64,000 nucleotides of DNA from Epiperipatus broadwayi (GCA_028023455.1 JAQFVV010012507.1:2183456-2247455); one strand, 5' to 3'. Counted from the stretch's first letter, positions 12,159 through 23,992 are shown. Numbers and translations are program-made. Notes: a model not told the origin generated them from the letters alone.

Positions 12159-15100
12159 ATGAAGATAAAAATTGGATCTCTCAACATTAGAGGCTTAAAT
12201 GCCACCAAAAAACTTTTTGATCTCAAAAAATGGTTACATACAACACAACCACACATACTGGGGCTTTTGGAAACAAAAATATACAGCAGCTCTCAAATTG
12301 ATCCACAAAAATATTTAGTCAGCCAAGGTTTTTGTGCCTGCTCAAGGCAATCATCATCACCATCAGGTGGCACAGGCATAATTATATCCCACAACTGCCC
12401 TTTCGATTCTTTTAAAATTATATATATTGACTCTAATCTTATCATATTAACACTCCATCATAAAAATATCACACTTAACCTAGTATTTGTATATATACCA
12501 CCAGGCCCTGTCATCATCTCCAGAATAATAGCAACAATAAATTCAATGCTTACAGCAACACCAAATCCCATAATACTCCTGGGAGATTTCAACATGACCT
12601 ACCAAACTTTTGTCACCAAATGGATCCATCAAATAACAATCCCACTTATGAGTGCTGAGGGTTTTCTCCCATCAAACTCAATATCTTTTAATAACAATAG
12701 ATATAAGTCACTTATTGATTTGTGTTTCTACTCACCAATGTTACATCATTATTTTAATCTTGAACTCTGTCCATCTATAATCTCAGATCATGCTGCTCAG
12801 TTCATCACCCTCGACCTAACAAAAATACAGAATACAACAATAGCCCTCCAAAAGACTATGAGAATACTTCTTCCAGCACAAACAACTGAATTCTTATACT
12901 CAGAAACATATATAATGCTCCAAAAACTTCAAAACATGTCACTCGATCCAGTACAAAAGTATATAGCATTCACCAATATACTTTCTTTCAACATCAATCA
13001 TATTACCTGCAACTCAACACCCCCCACCAGATTATTAGCATTGGCAGATGAACTACATAAAAGAATAACCATTTCCAGACCAACTACAGATAATCAAACA
13101 CAAATTAAAAAACTTACAGAAATGTACAACAATACATGCAATACACTAAAGCAATATGTAGCAATAAAAAAGAAAAAAATATGCCTTACACAACAACATA
13201 CTTGGACCAGAGCATACATACGGTGGGCATTGGGATACCCATCCACAGTCAGAGTGCCTATGGCACTTGAAATAGATGGCTCTATAACAGCTGGACATAA
13301 CATGATAAACCCAATATATCAACACTTTAAAAAAAAACTGCAAAAACAGAGAGTGTACATACCAAATGAAGACATATTTGGAGACCCTGAAACAGACACA
13401 CCAATAACAACAACTGACATTGTATTTCAACTTGCAACAATAACAAACACATGTCACCCAGGACCACAAGGAATTCCCAAATTTGTGTTCAAACATCTTA
13501 GTCACTTCACAGCAAAATACCTGTGCGATCTAGCCAATTACATATCCAAAAAAATTTACAACATACAAAGTCTATACCCAATTGCAATGGTTCCATTTAA
13601 CAAAAAACCAACAGCAATATCATCTTTATCTAATCTAAGACCAATTTCAATGGGACCTTTAGGAATAAAAATTCTTGAAAGAGTGATAAAGGAAAAAATA
13701 GAACAACACATACTCCCTGTGTTATCATCAGCACAATATGCCAAAAAAGGATCATCCATTGGCCAGGGTGCCTTAATGTACAAAACAATTATCGAAGTAG
13801 TAAAAAAAAAGAAAGAAATATGCACCAATTATAGTTCAACTAGACATTGAGGCAGCTTTTGACTCAGTGCCTATAGCCAAATTATTAGACGTGCTGAAAA
13901 AAACAACAACACCTCCATCCCTACTATATATAATAGCCAATCTGCTACTCAGCCATGAAATTCACATCACATTGAATGGGAAAAAATCACCAGCCTTCAG
14001 ACCGAGTCAATCCATCCCACAAGGATCCCCCCTGAGTGCCTTGCTCTTTACAATATATATAAATCCTCTATTAATAGAGATACAGAAAAAAATAAAAGGC
14101 ATTCAAATTCCAAACACTGCTTTAAATATATCATGCATAGCCTATATGGACGATGTAACCGTTTTCCTCCCCTCTAAAAAGAACCTCCCCATATTACAAG
14201 AGATAATCAAGAATTATACCTCAAATTTTAATTTAAAAATTAACACAAATAAAACTGCTGCATGGTCAATATACACAGGCAAGCACTGTACAGAGATGTT
14301 TAATGGTAAACCATCTGCTTTCCTTGGTTTCCCATTCTACCTTGGAACCAATGGAATGAGGCAAAAAATTCAAAATAAATTAAAAAAAGATGCTGAAAAA
14401 ATCACAGCCTCACTTGAAAAGTCATACCTGTCAATATACGCAAAGGTAGCACTATTTAATCAACTTATAATTACAAAAATTACATACTACACACCTATAA
14501 TCAAATTTGCAAAAACATTCATATCTAAAATCTCGTCAATCTGTAACAAACTAATATGGAAGAGAAAGACAGTGGCAATCTCTTTAAAAAATCTGAGCAG
14601 ACCACCACATAGCAATGGACTTGGACTCCATACAATCAATGTTTTTTACACACAGAAATCAGTAAATCTAATAACAGCAACCATAAAAAGATTTCCAGAC
14701 CTGGAGTGTGTAATCAGTATAATACCCACAGACAGACCACCCCCTTCATATGGATATCTATCCACACTGATTGAAGAACTAAAGCCAATATACAACAAAA
14801 TATCACTCAATAATGACAACAAGTATACATACTGGGATATTTATAATATACTATATCCAAACCAGACACCTAATCTACATCCATCAGTTCTTGGAATAGA
14901 CAACAGGCAACTACTGCAACAATTCAGAAAATGGTCATTAGAACCAAAATTATTTGATTTTCTACTTAAGCTTAATCTCAATGCTCTACCCACAACCCAT
15001 TTCCTTAGATTTCGTAGATTCTATACAAATATAGACCCCATGTGCGGGCTATGTCATAGAGAAGAAGAGACACAAGATCATTTTCTTCATTCCTGCAGTG

Positions 15101-15396
15101 CCCTAGAAACAATACGTCGCACAATGTTTACCACATACAGAAAGGCTATCATTTCAATTGATGAAATAATAAATACGTTTAAAAAAGGCAACAACCCTGC
15201 TATTCATGCAGCAACATACAGCCTTTATGCCTACTGGTGTACCCAATGCACTTTTGCACTTGCCAATAACCCTAGACGCCATCCAGCAACATATTCAATA
15301 AAACTAGAACTGTTAAGAAAAAGAGACAGCATCCTAGCTCAACCAGATGTATTTGCAGCCACATGGTCACACTTGAAACAAAGATCCAGTCTATGA
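12159..15396 (+). pseudogene. element B ORF2 (APE endonuclease, reverse transcriptase, zf-RVT), one frameshift
   Basis: The N-terminal ~220 residues form an APE-type endonuclease: SLNIRGLN (Asn), LLETKI (catalytic Glu), VYIPPG, LLGDFN (Asp, Asn), LIDLCF and SDHAAQF (Asp-His). A linker leads to reverse-transcriptase blocks LRPISMGPLGIKILERV, then QLDIEAAFDSVP, IPQGSPLSALLFTIYIN and the catalytic AYMDDVTVFL. The C-terminus carries CGLCHREEETQDHFLHSC (zf-RVT). The frame changes within the A-rich run at about 13802-13819, so the protein is split into 12159-13850 and a second part whose coding sense begins about 13816 and ends at TGA 15396. A homopolymer length change, real or from sequencing, is the likely cause. 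Apart from this, every catalytic motif looks intact, implying recent activity. Confidence 0.85.
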
Positions 15397-15645
15397 AATA
15401 TAAAGGCCAATAAGATAGATGATGACATTTTCAACATCAGCATTTTTTCCAACATTAAAAAAAATGCAAGCATAAACTGAACTAAATAGAAGACCAAATT
15501 TAAAAACAAGAAGAAAAAAAAAGTATGCAGAAAAGATAAAGACTTATATACTGAAAGTTGTAATTTGTTTTTCATTTGTAAAAAATCAATATATTACTAG
15601 ATGTGACTGTAACTTTTTAGACTCAATAAAGTTTTGCTTTGAAAC

Positions 15646-15816
<171 letters not shown>

Positions 15817-16147
15817 TCAATTTATTCAATTCAATTCATTTTATTTACCATACAAAACTACAGCATAAAGCCAATTACAGTATTGCACCATAACAAATAT
15901 ATAAATACATAAATGAGTTTAAATGACAAATTATTAATATAAGTATGTTCCATATTTTAATAAAAGATAATTAACACATTTAAAAATCTAAAGTAAAATT
16001 AAACATCAGCATATAAACAATTATTATTAAGACATTAATAATAATAAATAAATAAAAGGGATAAATATAAAACACATAACAAAATAATAAATAAAAAAAA
16101 CAATTTAACAAATATATATATATATAAACAAAACCAAGTTAAACCAA

Positions 16148-18874
16148 TCAAATCTGGCATTTAAATTTAATAACATTACAAAATTGATTATAATCTAAAT
16201 TGAAGTAATGATTATTACTACAAATCTGATTATATAAAGATGGTAGCCTAAATAAAGGAGAAAATCTAAGAACATTGGAATGACAAGTTTTAATGTAACA
16301 AACAGAAGCTGACCGAGTATCATGCACATGAGATCTAATTATAACAGTAGAAATTGTGTTAGATAAAAGAACTATTTTATTAACAAGTTTATAAAGATAT
16401 TTAAGATCTCTATATTGTCTTCTAGAAGAAAGATGAACAACAATTTTATTTCCCAAAGAAACATATTTAGAAAACTTATTAGAGACTGATTGTAATAAAT
16501 TACATCCCTGTTTAGAGCTAGGATTCCAAATGACTGAACAATATTCAGTGATGGGAAGAACCAATGATAAAAATAATTTAAATTTTGTATCACTACTGAA
16601 ATGATAACCAAACCTTAGAATAGTACCTACAATTTTTAAAGCCTTACCAATAATCATTTCCAAATGAGGAAGAAAGGATCCATTACTAGAAAATATAACT
16701 CCCAAATCTTTTTGGGATTCAACGGAAGCAATTTTGTGAGAATTAATAAAATAAGAAAAATGCAAAACTTCAGATTTCTTAGAATACGAGACTAAGGAAC
16801 ATTTACTGAAATTAACAGTCATATTATTTAGATCACACCAAGCACTAAAATTATCTATATCCTTTTTAAGAAGAGTGTAATGAAACTCAGATGTGATTCT
16901 TCTAAAGATTTTACAGTCATCTGCATAGCACAAAAGATAAGAAGATTTTAAGCAATCCTTAAGGTCATTCATATAAATGTTAAAAAGCATAGGTGCTAAA
17001 ATACTACCCTGAGGAACTCCCAAATTACATTTAAAATTAGATGAAATAGTATTATTAAATTTAATATATGCAATACGACCATGAAGAAAGGATTGAAACC
17101 AATAAACAAGCTTAGTAGAAAAACCCATTTGATATAATTTGTGAAGAAGAATACTGTGGTCTACTTTATCAAAAGCTTTTGATAAATCAAAATAAATAAC
17201 ATCAAGTCTCTGCTGGTCCTCAATTGCATGAGCTATATGATTATAAATTGTTAGCAAATTAGTTTCTACAGATCTATTAGGTATAAAACCATGCCGTGAA
17301 GAAGAAATGAGCTTACTAACATCTAAAATAATTTTATTATAAACACACCTCTCAAAAATTCTAGCAATAGTATGTAAAACAGAAATAGGTCTATAGTTAT
17401 TAACACAATCACGTGAACCATTCTTAAAAATTGGGACCATTTTGGCACACTTAAGCACATTAGGAAAAACATAAGAATTCAGTGATAAATTAAAAATAAA
17501 TGCAAGAGGTACTGCAATAAATTCAGCTAGCCCTTTGTAAATAAATGAAGGAATATTATCATTTCCCAAACTAGAATGAATTTTAAGTCGCTTAATAGCC
17601 ATAACGACATCATCCTTAGAAATATGGTCAATCATACAATGAACAGTTGAAGAATTACAAAATAATGCAATATTTGAAGATATTGCATCATGTGATGAAT
17701 ATACATCAGCAAAATGTTTTGAAAAGTCATTTGCACTTAAGGTGAAACCATGAGTAGCTTGAACCCTTTTTCTACCCAAACCAGACTTTTTAATGAAATC
17801 CCAAAATTCTTTAGGGTTAGATGAAATATTAACCTCAATTTTTCTAATATAATTCTTCAAATCTCTTTTATAAACATGCTTCACCAATCTTCTGAAATTA
17901 ACAAAATTATTATAAAAAAAGTTATTCTGTGTTTGAAAATAAAGTTTACGATGATAAGACTTCCTTTTAATAATTTTAATAAGATCGCATGAAAACCAAC
18001 GAGGAAAACCCTTATAAAAAGGTCGCTTATTGGGAATATACAAATCAATAAAACTATTAAGAATCTTTAAAAACCCATACAAGCAATGATTTACATCATT
18101 AAAAGAATACAAAAAATTCCAATTAACTTTAGAAAAGTTTCTACAAAAATCAATATAATTACCCTTCCCATAATCCTTTCTTGAAATATTAGAAAAATTA
18201 ATCTTTGAGTGACAAACGTTAATATAAAACTCAAAAGGTGGATGATGAGCATCAATAGGAAAATTAACAGAGACAACTTGAAAATTACTAACTACTGTTG
18301 AATTACATAAAATATAATCCAAAGTATGATGAGAGGAATTAACAAATGGGTTATATTGCTTAAGTCCTAAAAATTTACAGAACTGTAACATTCTAGAAGC
18401 TTTAGAAGACAAAAAAGAAAAGTGTGTAGTAATTCTACCCTGATATAAATCTGGAATATTTAAATCCCCAGTAATAATAACATTATCATAGCCAATCAGA
18501 AAATCTTCAAGTGATGTCAAAAAATAATCAAACTCCAACAATGACAAAGTGGGTTTGAGGTAAACATTATCTAAAATAAATTTAAAATTGTGATTTAAAG
18601 TAATTTCACACCATGTAGATTCACAAAAAGAAGAAGAAAAAGAAAGTTCTTTATAAAAAACATCTTTATGAAGAGCAATCAGAGTACCACCACCTCGAGA
18701 AATATTATCCATAGATCTGTCAGTTCGCAAAATACTGAATCTATCATCAAGAAAAGAACAATCAGGAAATTGTTGATTCAACCAAGTTTCTGTAAGTAAA
18801 ATAAGATCAAAATGTTCTGTTTCAAAAAATTGTTTAATTTGAACACATTTAGTTCTCATACCTCTGACATTCAT
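16148..18874 (-). CDS. element C ORF2 (endonuclease and reverse transcriptase), intact frame
   Basis: An uninterrupted 908-residue frame. The endonuclease occupies about residues 1-230: MNVRGMRTK at the very start supplies the Asn motif, then LLTETWLN (Glu), VIITGDLNIPD (Asp/Asn), HHTLDYIL and DAHHPPF in the place of the usual Ser-Asp-His. The reverse transcriptase follows: NYRPISVLHTIARIFER, IYFDLSKAFDKVDH, LGVPQGSILAPMLFNIYMND and LCYADDCKIF, with both catalytic Asp of the YADD box. The motif set matches CR1/Jockey-group elements; there is no zf-RVT module like that of A and B. An in-frame TAG lies seven codons upstream of the ATG, so 18874 is the first possible ATG, although the first endonuclease strand would begin slightly upstream. 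As a single open frame it could still supply protein if transcribed. Confidence 0.88.
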   Translation of the reverse strand: MNVRGMRTKCVQIKQFFETEHFDLILLTETWLNQQFPDCSFLDDRFSILRTDRSMDNISRGGGTLIALHKDVFYKELSFSSSFCESTWCEITLNHNFKFILDNVYLKPTLSLLEFDYFLTSLEDFLIGYDNVIITGDLNIPDLYQGRITTHFSFLSSKASRMLQFCKFLGLKQYNPFVNSSHHTLDYILCNSTVVSNFQVVSVNFPIDAHHPPFEFYINVCHSKINFSNISRKDYGKGNYIDFCRNFSKVNWNFLYSFNDVNHCLYGFLKILNSFIDLYIPNKRPFYKGFPRWFSCDLIKIIKRKSYHRKLYFQTQNNFFYNNFVNFRRLVKHVYKRDLKNYIRKIEVNISSNPKEFWDFIKKSGLGRKRVQATHGFTLSANDFSKHFADVYSSHDAISSNIALFCNSSTVHCMIDHISKDDVVMAIKRLKIHSSLGNDNIPSFIYKGLAEFIAVPLAFIFNLSLNSYVFPNVLKCAKMVPIFKNGSRDCVNNYRPISVLHTIARIFERCVYNKIILDVSKLISSSRHGFIPNRSVETNLLTIYNHIAHAIEDQQRLDVIYFDLSKAFDKVDHSILLHKLYQMGFSTKLVYWFQSFLHGRIAYIKFNNTISSNFKCNLGVPQGSILAPMLFNIYMNDLKDCLKSSYLLCYADDCKIFRRITSEFHYTLLKKDIDNFSAWCDLNNMTVNFSKCSLVSYSKKSEVLHFSYFINSHKIASVESQKDLGVIFSSNGSFLPHLEMIIGKALKIVGTILRFGYHFSSDTKFKLFLSLVLPITEYCSVIWNPSSKQGCNLLQSVSNKFSKYVSLGNKIVVHLSSRRQYRDLKYLYKLVNKIVLLSNTISTVIIRSHVHDTRSASVCYIKTCHSNVLRFSPLFRLPSLYNQICSNNHYFNLDYNQFCNVIKFKCQI

Positions 18875-19121
18875 GTAAAAACAAGAAAAGGCCTACCATG
18901 TTACCCACAAAGATAATGGAAACAACACAAATAAAACCAAAAAGAGAAGAAAAAAAAGTGATTAAGAAAAAATAAATTAATAAAAATAAATAAATAAAAT
19001 AAAATAGATAGTAAAACAAAATAAATTCTCTTAAAACCTTAGAGAACTAGCCAGAGATCCATAAAAAAAAGAAATGGAAGCACCGCTAGGCCATAAATTG
19101 GGGGATATTATTTCATTATGT

Positions 19122-19783
19122 TTATGTGCAGAAACATAAAAGCGAGAAGACAGAATTATTCATATTAACTTTATGACAAACAATACTAGTTTGTAAATTA
19201 TTTTCAAGAAATACTGTAATATCTTTTGAACTGAGATTTACTGGCATATTAGAAAGAAAATATCTATTATAAGTTATATTAGTATTAGAATAAACATCAG
19301 CAAAATTAGATTTATTAAATCCATCAGATATATTAGTTTTATTAGTCCTTGAAAAAGCATTTTTACTAGAAGATAAAGAGGAGTATCCAGAATGATTTAT
19401 CCAATAGTTACTATTTGAATGAAAGTCAAGTGAATGGGATCTATAAGCTGGAATGAATTTGGGAGCAAAATCTGGATAATTAAGAATTTGATGTCTAATA
19501 GACTTAGAATAAACATTAGCAAAATTAGATTTATTAAATCCATCAGATATATTAATTTTTTTAGTTCTTGAAAAGTCCTTTTTATTAGAAGATAAAGAAG
19601 AGTATCCAGAATGATTTATCCAATTGTTACTATTTGAATGAAATTCAAGTGAATGTGATCTATAAGCCGGAATGAATTTGGGAGCATTATCTGGATAATT
19701 AAGAATTTTATGTCTAACAGACTTAGAATAAACATTAGCAAAATTAGATTTATTAAATCCATCAGAAATATTAATTTTTTTTT
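19122..19783 (-). pseudogene. element C ORF1 C-terminal part with 73-residue tandem repeats
   Basis: On the minus strand the frame is open from the A-run beside the (AAT)n (about 19783) to TAA at 19122-19124, about 220 codons. The reading includes repeated blocks such as WINHSGYSSLSSSKNAFSR, ISDGFNKSNFADVYSKS and PKFIPAYRSHSL, recurring every 73 residues. The unique C-terminus contains NRYFLSNMPVNLSSKDITVF. The N-terminal part is missing, replaced by (AAT)n. Position just upstream of ORF2 on the same strand makes it ORF1. No zinc knuckle or coiled coil is seen in the surviving part, so its RNA-binding mode is unknown. Confidence 0.6.
19292..19783 (-). repeat. 219-bp in-frame tandem repeat (2.2 copies)
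   Basis: The word AAACATTAGCAAAATTAGAT (or its CATCAG variant) recurs at 19292, 19511 and 19730, a spacing of exactly 219 bp. As 219 is 73 codons, the frame is kept. Substitutions between copies are few. The third copy is cut by the (AAT)n. Confidence 0.88.
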
Positions 19784-19785
19784 TT

Positions 19786-20254
<469 letters not shown>

Positions 20255-20255
<1 letters not shown>

Positions 20256-21857
20256 TACACTGTATATGCTAGTTGTACACAATATTGAATTTAATAGAAG
20301 ACAGTTTTGCTTGTGGTAATGAATAGTATATTTGGAATGAAGAATAATGGATCTTATAGAAATGTCTCAAACCAAAATTGAAGATATATCCTTGCAACAT
20401 ATATCTATTATTAAATTTTTAAAAGAAATTCACTCTTTATACACTGGAATACAATGCTTTTGCATATTCAGTTACAGTTTCAATTTATTTACAATCTTAT
20501 CAAAACTGTTTACGTTTTATTCTATTGAAACAAATTAAGTAAATAGTTGTGACGAAGATTGCAGTTCAGTCAAAACTATAAATGATTACTAAGTTGTATT
20601 CATGTGTATAAAATATGGATTTTCTTAGAAGTAATACTAAAACAAAGCAACAAAAAATAAAAGGTTTTAATACAGGAAGCTACTCGGCAAGAGAAATGGA
20701 TTGTTCAACTTTATGTGTAAAGAAAATAAAAAAATAAATGACATTTATTTGTTACAATTATATTTATGGATGAAGATAAGATAGTGAAATTTTTTTTAAT
20801 ATAACTTAGAAAAAAAAGGAGGTAAGATGGATTAAAATAATAGTAAAATTTGGTACGCTAGTTAATAATTTTTTTTTCTGTGTATGTTATACTTTTAATA
20901 AAATAGAATGGAGATGCAAGGATTGGAATAGTCAGTAAAGTAAAGAAAACGTGAATAAAAGGTTAAGGCATGGCAAGAATATATTATGAGTGACTGAAAT
21001 AAAAAATATATCAGAGTTGAGGATGTATGTTATAACAAAGATAGGCAAATAGTTTATTATAGAAGGTAAGGATAGATAGGAAAACGATGAATTTTTGAAC
21101 TTATATAGAGAATGAATAGTATAGGTTATGTAAAGATAAAGTATAAAATGATGAGCATATAACTTTAGAATGTGTGCCTTTGGAGGAAGAAAGACATTTA
21201 ATAGTCAGTTACTGGAAAGAAGAATTGAGTCTGTATGGTAATGAGAACAAATCTTAGGAGATATATATATTATTTAATTTTGAAATTCACAAATAAATAA
21301 ATAAATATACAAATGTTATACTAGAAAAATAGAACCCAAGTGCCACAATTGATATTATTTGGAATAAAAAAAAAACATTCCTTATTTGATTTGTTGAACA
21401 GGGACTCATTCTGAAAGATGAAATCATTGTTACAATATATATATATATATCACAAACACACCAAATATATAACTTCCCATATTAATGTTTTATTATTATT
21501 TCCAAATGTTTTAAATTGAGTTCTTTTTTTATTATTATGATTGTTGTTTATTTATTTACATAAAAGTTTATATATCGCTGATTTAGTTGCATTTTTATTT
21601 AAAGTTGTTGCTTACAATATTTTTAGATTTTTAATGTTTCTATTTTTGCTATCTCTTAGATTTTAATTTATATCAGTTTAATTTCTTTGTCTGTTTATCT
21701 TTTAAAAAGTAGAGCAACATTAGAACAAAAACTAATATTGTTATTTTATGTAAAACAGTATTTTTATTTTTTAAAAGATCATTACATATTATGTTTTTTT
21801 TATAAATCATACAAAGAATTTATATATATATATCTTTTTTCCCAACTCTTTTTGTAG
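20255..21857. other. intron sequence before the 57-nt exon
   Basis: Mostly unassignable AT-rich DNA. It includes a possible zf-RVT remnant at about 21105-21256 (listed separately), a (TA)n near 21437 and the acceptor TTTTTCCCAACTCTTTTTG-TAG ending at 21857. A 63-codon frame at 20347 is not supported by any motif. Confidence 0.5.
21105..21256 (+). pseudogene. possible C-terminal remnant of a non-LTR reverse transcriptase
   Basis: One frame reads YRLCKDKV, stop, NDEHITLECVPLEEERHLIV. This is the spacing of the C-terminal zinc-binding segment of non-LTR reverse transcriptases (C-x2-C, H-x4-C, then E-E-R). The first Cys pair is incomplete and stops interrupt the frame. Nothing upstream is recognisable as reverse transcriptase, so it is weak. 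Confidence 0.3.
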
Positions 21858-21914
21858 ATGAAAGCGTAAATATTGACCATACCGTAGTGCCATCTATAAA
21901 TGAAACAATTAGTG
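21858..21914 (+). CDS. 57-nt host gene exon (probable cassette exon)
   Basis: A pyrimidine-rich acceptor ends in TTTTTGTAG at 21857 and GTAATA follows 21914. Entered in phase 1 with the G left by the 6145 exon, it is open for 19 codons (DESVNIDHTVVPSINETIS) and leaves one base, G, again phase 1. In other phases it contains stops, so the phase match is informative. The length is a multiple of three with identical phase at both ends, so it can be included or skipped without shifting the frame, as cassette exons are. No domain; it would add an acidic, Ser/Thr-containing insert just before the PDZ-bearing region. Confidence 0.55.
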
Positions 21915-23156
21915 GTAATATATTATTTCAACTTTATTTTTATTAAATATAATTATTAATCTTATCATTTTGATTAATGAAGCTTGTATTTTTTTATTTT
22001 ATTTCGTCTGTAATCTTTTCCACTCATACTTTCACTGGCTTACATAAAATCATTCGTCGATTAATATGTAATGATTACAATTGTAAATATTGTTAAAAGG
22101 GTGTGTACAAGCTTTCTATAAATATAATCAGAAAAATAATTTTAAGATACATTATGAAGTGTGTGCATTACTATCAAAATAATGATAATTACAACACATA
22201 TAGCGAACTTTTCATTACAATTAAATTAAGTTACATCTGAAGTATCTACTTTAATTAAATAATCTGTTAAAAATCTATTTGAAATCTTCTGTAATAGTCA
22301 ATTTATCTGGTGGGTTTTTTTTTATATTAAAGGGGGAAAAATCAATTTATGATGTATTCCTCTATTTTACATAATTAAGCAACTGATTTCAAGTTTGTAT
22401 AATACACAGATTTTATATAAAATACTAGTGTTATTAGTATTGTCTCAAAGAAATTAATGGTATCTTTTTTTTTTTAGGTTGCCTCTATATTTCTGTTTAC
22501 TTTACTATTTTCCCTTTTTTTCTAATTATCCATTTTTCAAAACATATTCAACTCAGAATTAAAAATTCTTGATTATTAATATTTAAATTCTTAATTGTAA
22601 ATTCATCTTGTATCTATATCATACATAATATGTCCATATGCTCAAAAATTATCTAAATATTCTAAATCCGTTTAAATGGGGGGGGGGATTTGTTTATTAT
22701 TATTGTAAGATCTAGCTGCGTGATAAAATTTTGATCTATATGAAAATATATGAAATAAACACGGCATTAGGACAAATGATTACCTAATAGAAAATTATAT
22801 ATATATATATTTAGTTTCTATAGCTAAGTATATAAATATTTAATTTCTCTAGCTAAGTTAGCTACTAGAAATGTATGATATTATTAAAGTGATACAGTTT
22901 GATATTTTAGCAATTAATATAAGTCTCCATGAGAATATTCTTTGAAAATTGCTAACTTAATTTTCAATGTATCTTTTATATTGAATTTACTAATGTATCA
23001 TGTTTGAACACTTTCTGTTTATATTCAGAAATATATTCTTAATGATCAGAATATTAACTTAATTCAAAGATATGTAAATACTCCACTCCTATATAATCCA
23101 CTTGTTATGCTTCCCCCCCAAAAAAAAAAATTGTAAACCTAAGTAGAAAAGTCACC
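21915..23156. other. intron sequence
   Basis: AT-rich, no coding potential. It contains a (TA)n at about 22798 and a G10 run near 22679. No element recognised. Confidence 0.5.
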
Positions 23157-23275
23157 AAAGTATTTATTTAGTCAAGCATTGGTGGCTAGTGGTTGGCATA
23201 GCTGCTTTCCAAACAGCTGGGTTCGCTTCCGGTCACCGCATTTGACATATGAAAAAAAAAAAAGTATTTATTTAG
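23157..23275 (+). mobile_element. short tRNA-Gly(UCC)-derived SINE or retropseudogene with 15-bp target duplication
   Basis: The 15-bp direct repeat AAAGTATTTATTTAG lies at 23157-23171 and 23261-23275. Between them is a tRNA-like body at 23176-23240, then TTTGACATATG and a poly(A) of about 12. The body matches the layout of a eukaryotic tRNA-Gly with anticodon TCC: GCATTGGTGG at the acceptor and D side, GGCATAGCTGCTTTCCAAAC around the anticodon, GGGTTCGCTTCCGG as T arm and B box, and ACCGCA at the end. The variable-region side is shortened by a few bases, so it cannot fold as a normal tRNA. Target duplication and poly(A) show insertion by L1-type target-primed reverse transcription. The GACATATG tail recurs at 23961, which favours a SINE family over a one-off tRNA pseudogene. 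Confidence 0.8.
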
Positions 23276-23487
23276 ATTATATCTAAAATACACGTTCAAC
23301 TTTATACACGTTCAACTTTCTATAAGGATATTGAAATATATTCCAACAAGAATGTATTAATGAGACTACACTATGATGATATCAGTACTTAAATTAGATT
23401 TCTATATTCAGTTTATTTAAATGGTCTTTGTAATTATTTTTTGAATTATTTGTAATAAGCCTATCTTACTTTTACAAAAAAACTTTA

Positions 23488-23881
23488 TAATCTTAGGAAT
23501 AAGCATCTGAAAAATTCGAAGGTAGGGACCTCTACAGATCTTAGCCACAAGATTACGCTTGGAAGAAAAGAGGGAAACCCTTCTTTACTTCAACCTACTT
23601 TTATATATGAATAGGTGAAGCTGAAGTGGTTAGATCTAAGAGTGTGAAGCTATTCAATACTTCACTAATTAAGTCCACAATTCTTATTATACATTAATAC
23701 TCACGAAATCTTACGATTTACAACTAGTCAAAGAAAAGATCTTATCAGCTTCACCTATTCATATATAAAAGTAGGTTGAAGTAAAGAAGAGTTTCCCTCT
23801 TTTCTTCCAAGCATAAGGTTGTGACTAAGACCTGTAGAGGTCTCTACCTTCAAATTTTTCAGACGCTTATTCCTAAGATTA
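23488..23881. repeat. 390-bp long-TIR MITE (Tc1/mariner-type TA target)
   Basis: ATCTTAGGAATAAGC begins at 23490 and its reverse complement GCTTATTCCTAAGAT ends at 23879, with TA on each side (23488-23489 and 23880-23881). The inverted arms are about 140 bp each with few mismatches, containing GGAAGAAAAGAGGGAAAC on the left and its complement on the right. The central ~100 bp is unique. No transposase. TA duplication and long arms suggest mobilisation by a Tc1/mariner-type transposase. Confidence 0.82.
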
Positions 23882-23935
23882 CAGCCTTAGTAAATATTAC
23901 TTAATATAATAATGTGCGTTTAATAAAATTTATAA

Positions 23936-23992
23936 AAAACTTTATCTCAATTGATATGCTATGACATATGGAAAAAAAAAACTTTATCTCAA
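23936..23992 (+). mobile_element. severely 5'-truncated SINE insertion with target duplication
   Basis: AACTTTATCTCAATTGA occurs at about 23938-23954 and again at about 23980-23996. Between the copies is only TATGCTATGACATATGG followed by a poly(A) of nine or ten. The GACATATG-plus-poly(A) end is shared with the tRNA-Gly-derived insertion at 23172, so this looks like the last ~16 bp of the same family, truncated on insertion. The duplication of about 17 bp is direct evidence of target-primed insertion. Confidence 0.7.

Larger units (their letters stand above)
10267..15645 (+). mobile_element. non-LTR retrotransposon B, nearly full length, two ORFs
   Basis: The element begins at CATCCCGCAGC immediately after (AAT)n and ends at TTGAAAC immediately before the next (AAT)n, with AATAAAG about 20 bp before the end. 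It has a 5' UTR of about 218 bp, ORF1 (10485-11930), a 228-bp spacer, ORF2 (12159-15396) and a 3' UTR of about 250 bp. The organisation is APE endonuclease, reverse transcriptase and C-terminal zf-RVT in ORF2, with a CCHC knuckle in ORF1. The reverse-transcriptase signature AYMDDVTVF is reminiscent of Tx1/L1-group elements, but placement needs a tree. One in-frame stop in ORF1 and one frameshift in ORF2 make it probably inactive. Confidence 0.85.

Noticed and set aside
13094-13828. Three minus-strand frames across element B ORF2
   Set aside because: They lie opposite reverse-transcriptase coding sequence and contain no domain.
23176-23240. Functional tRNA-Gly gene
   Set aside because: A few bases are missing, and target duplication plus poly(A) show it was inserted as a retrotransposed copy.
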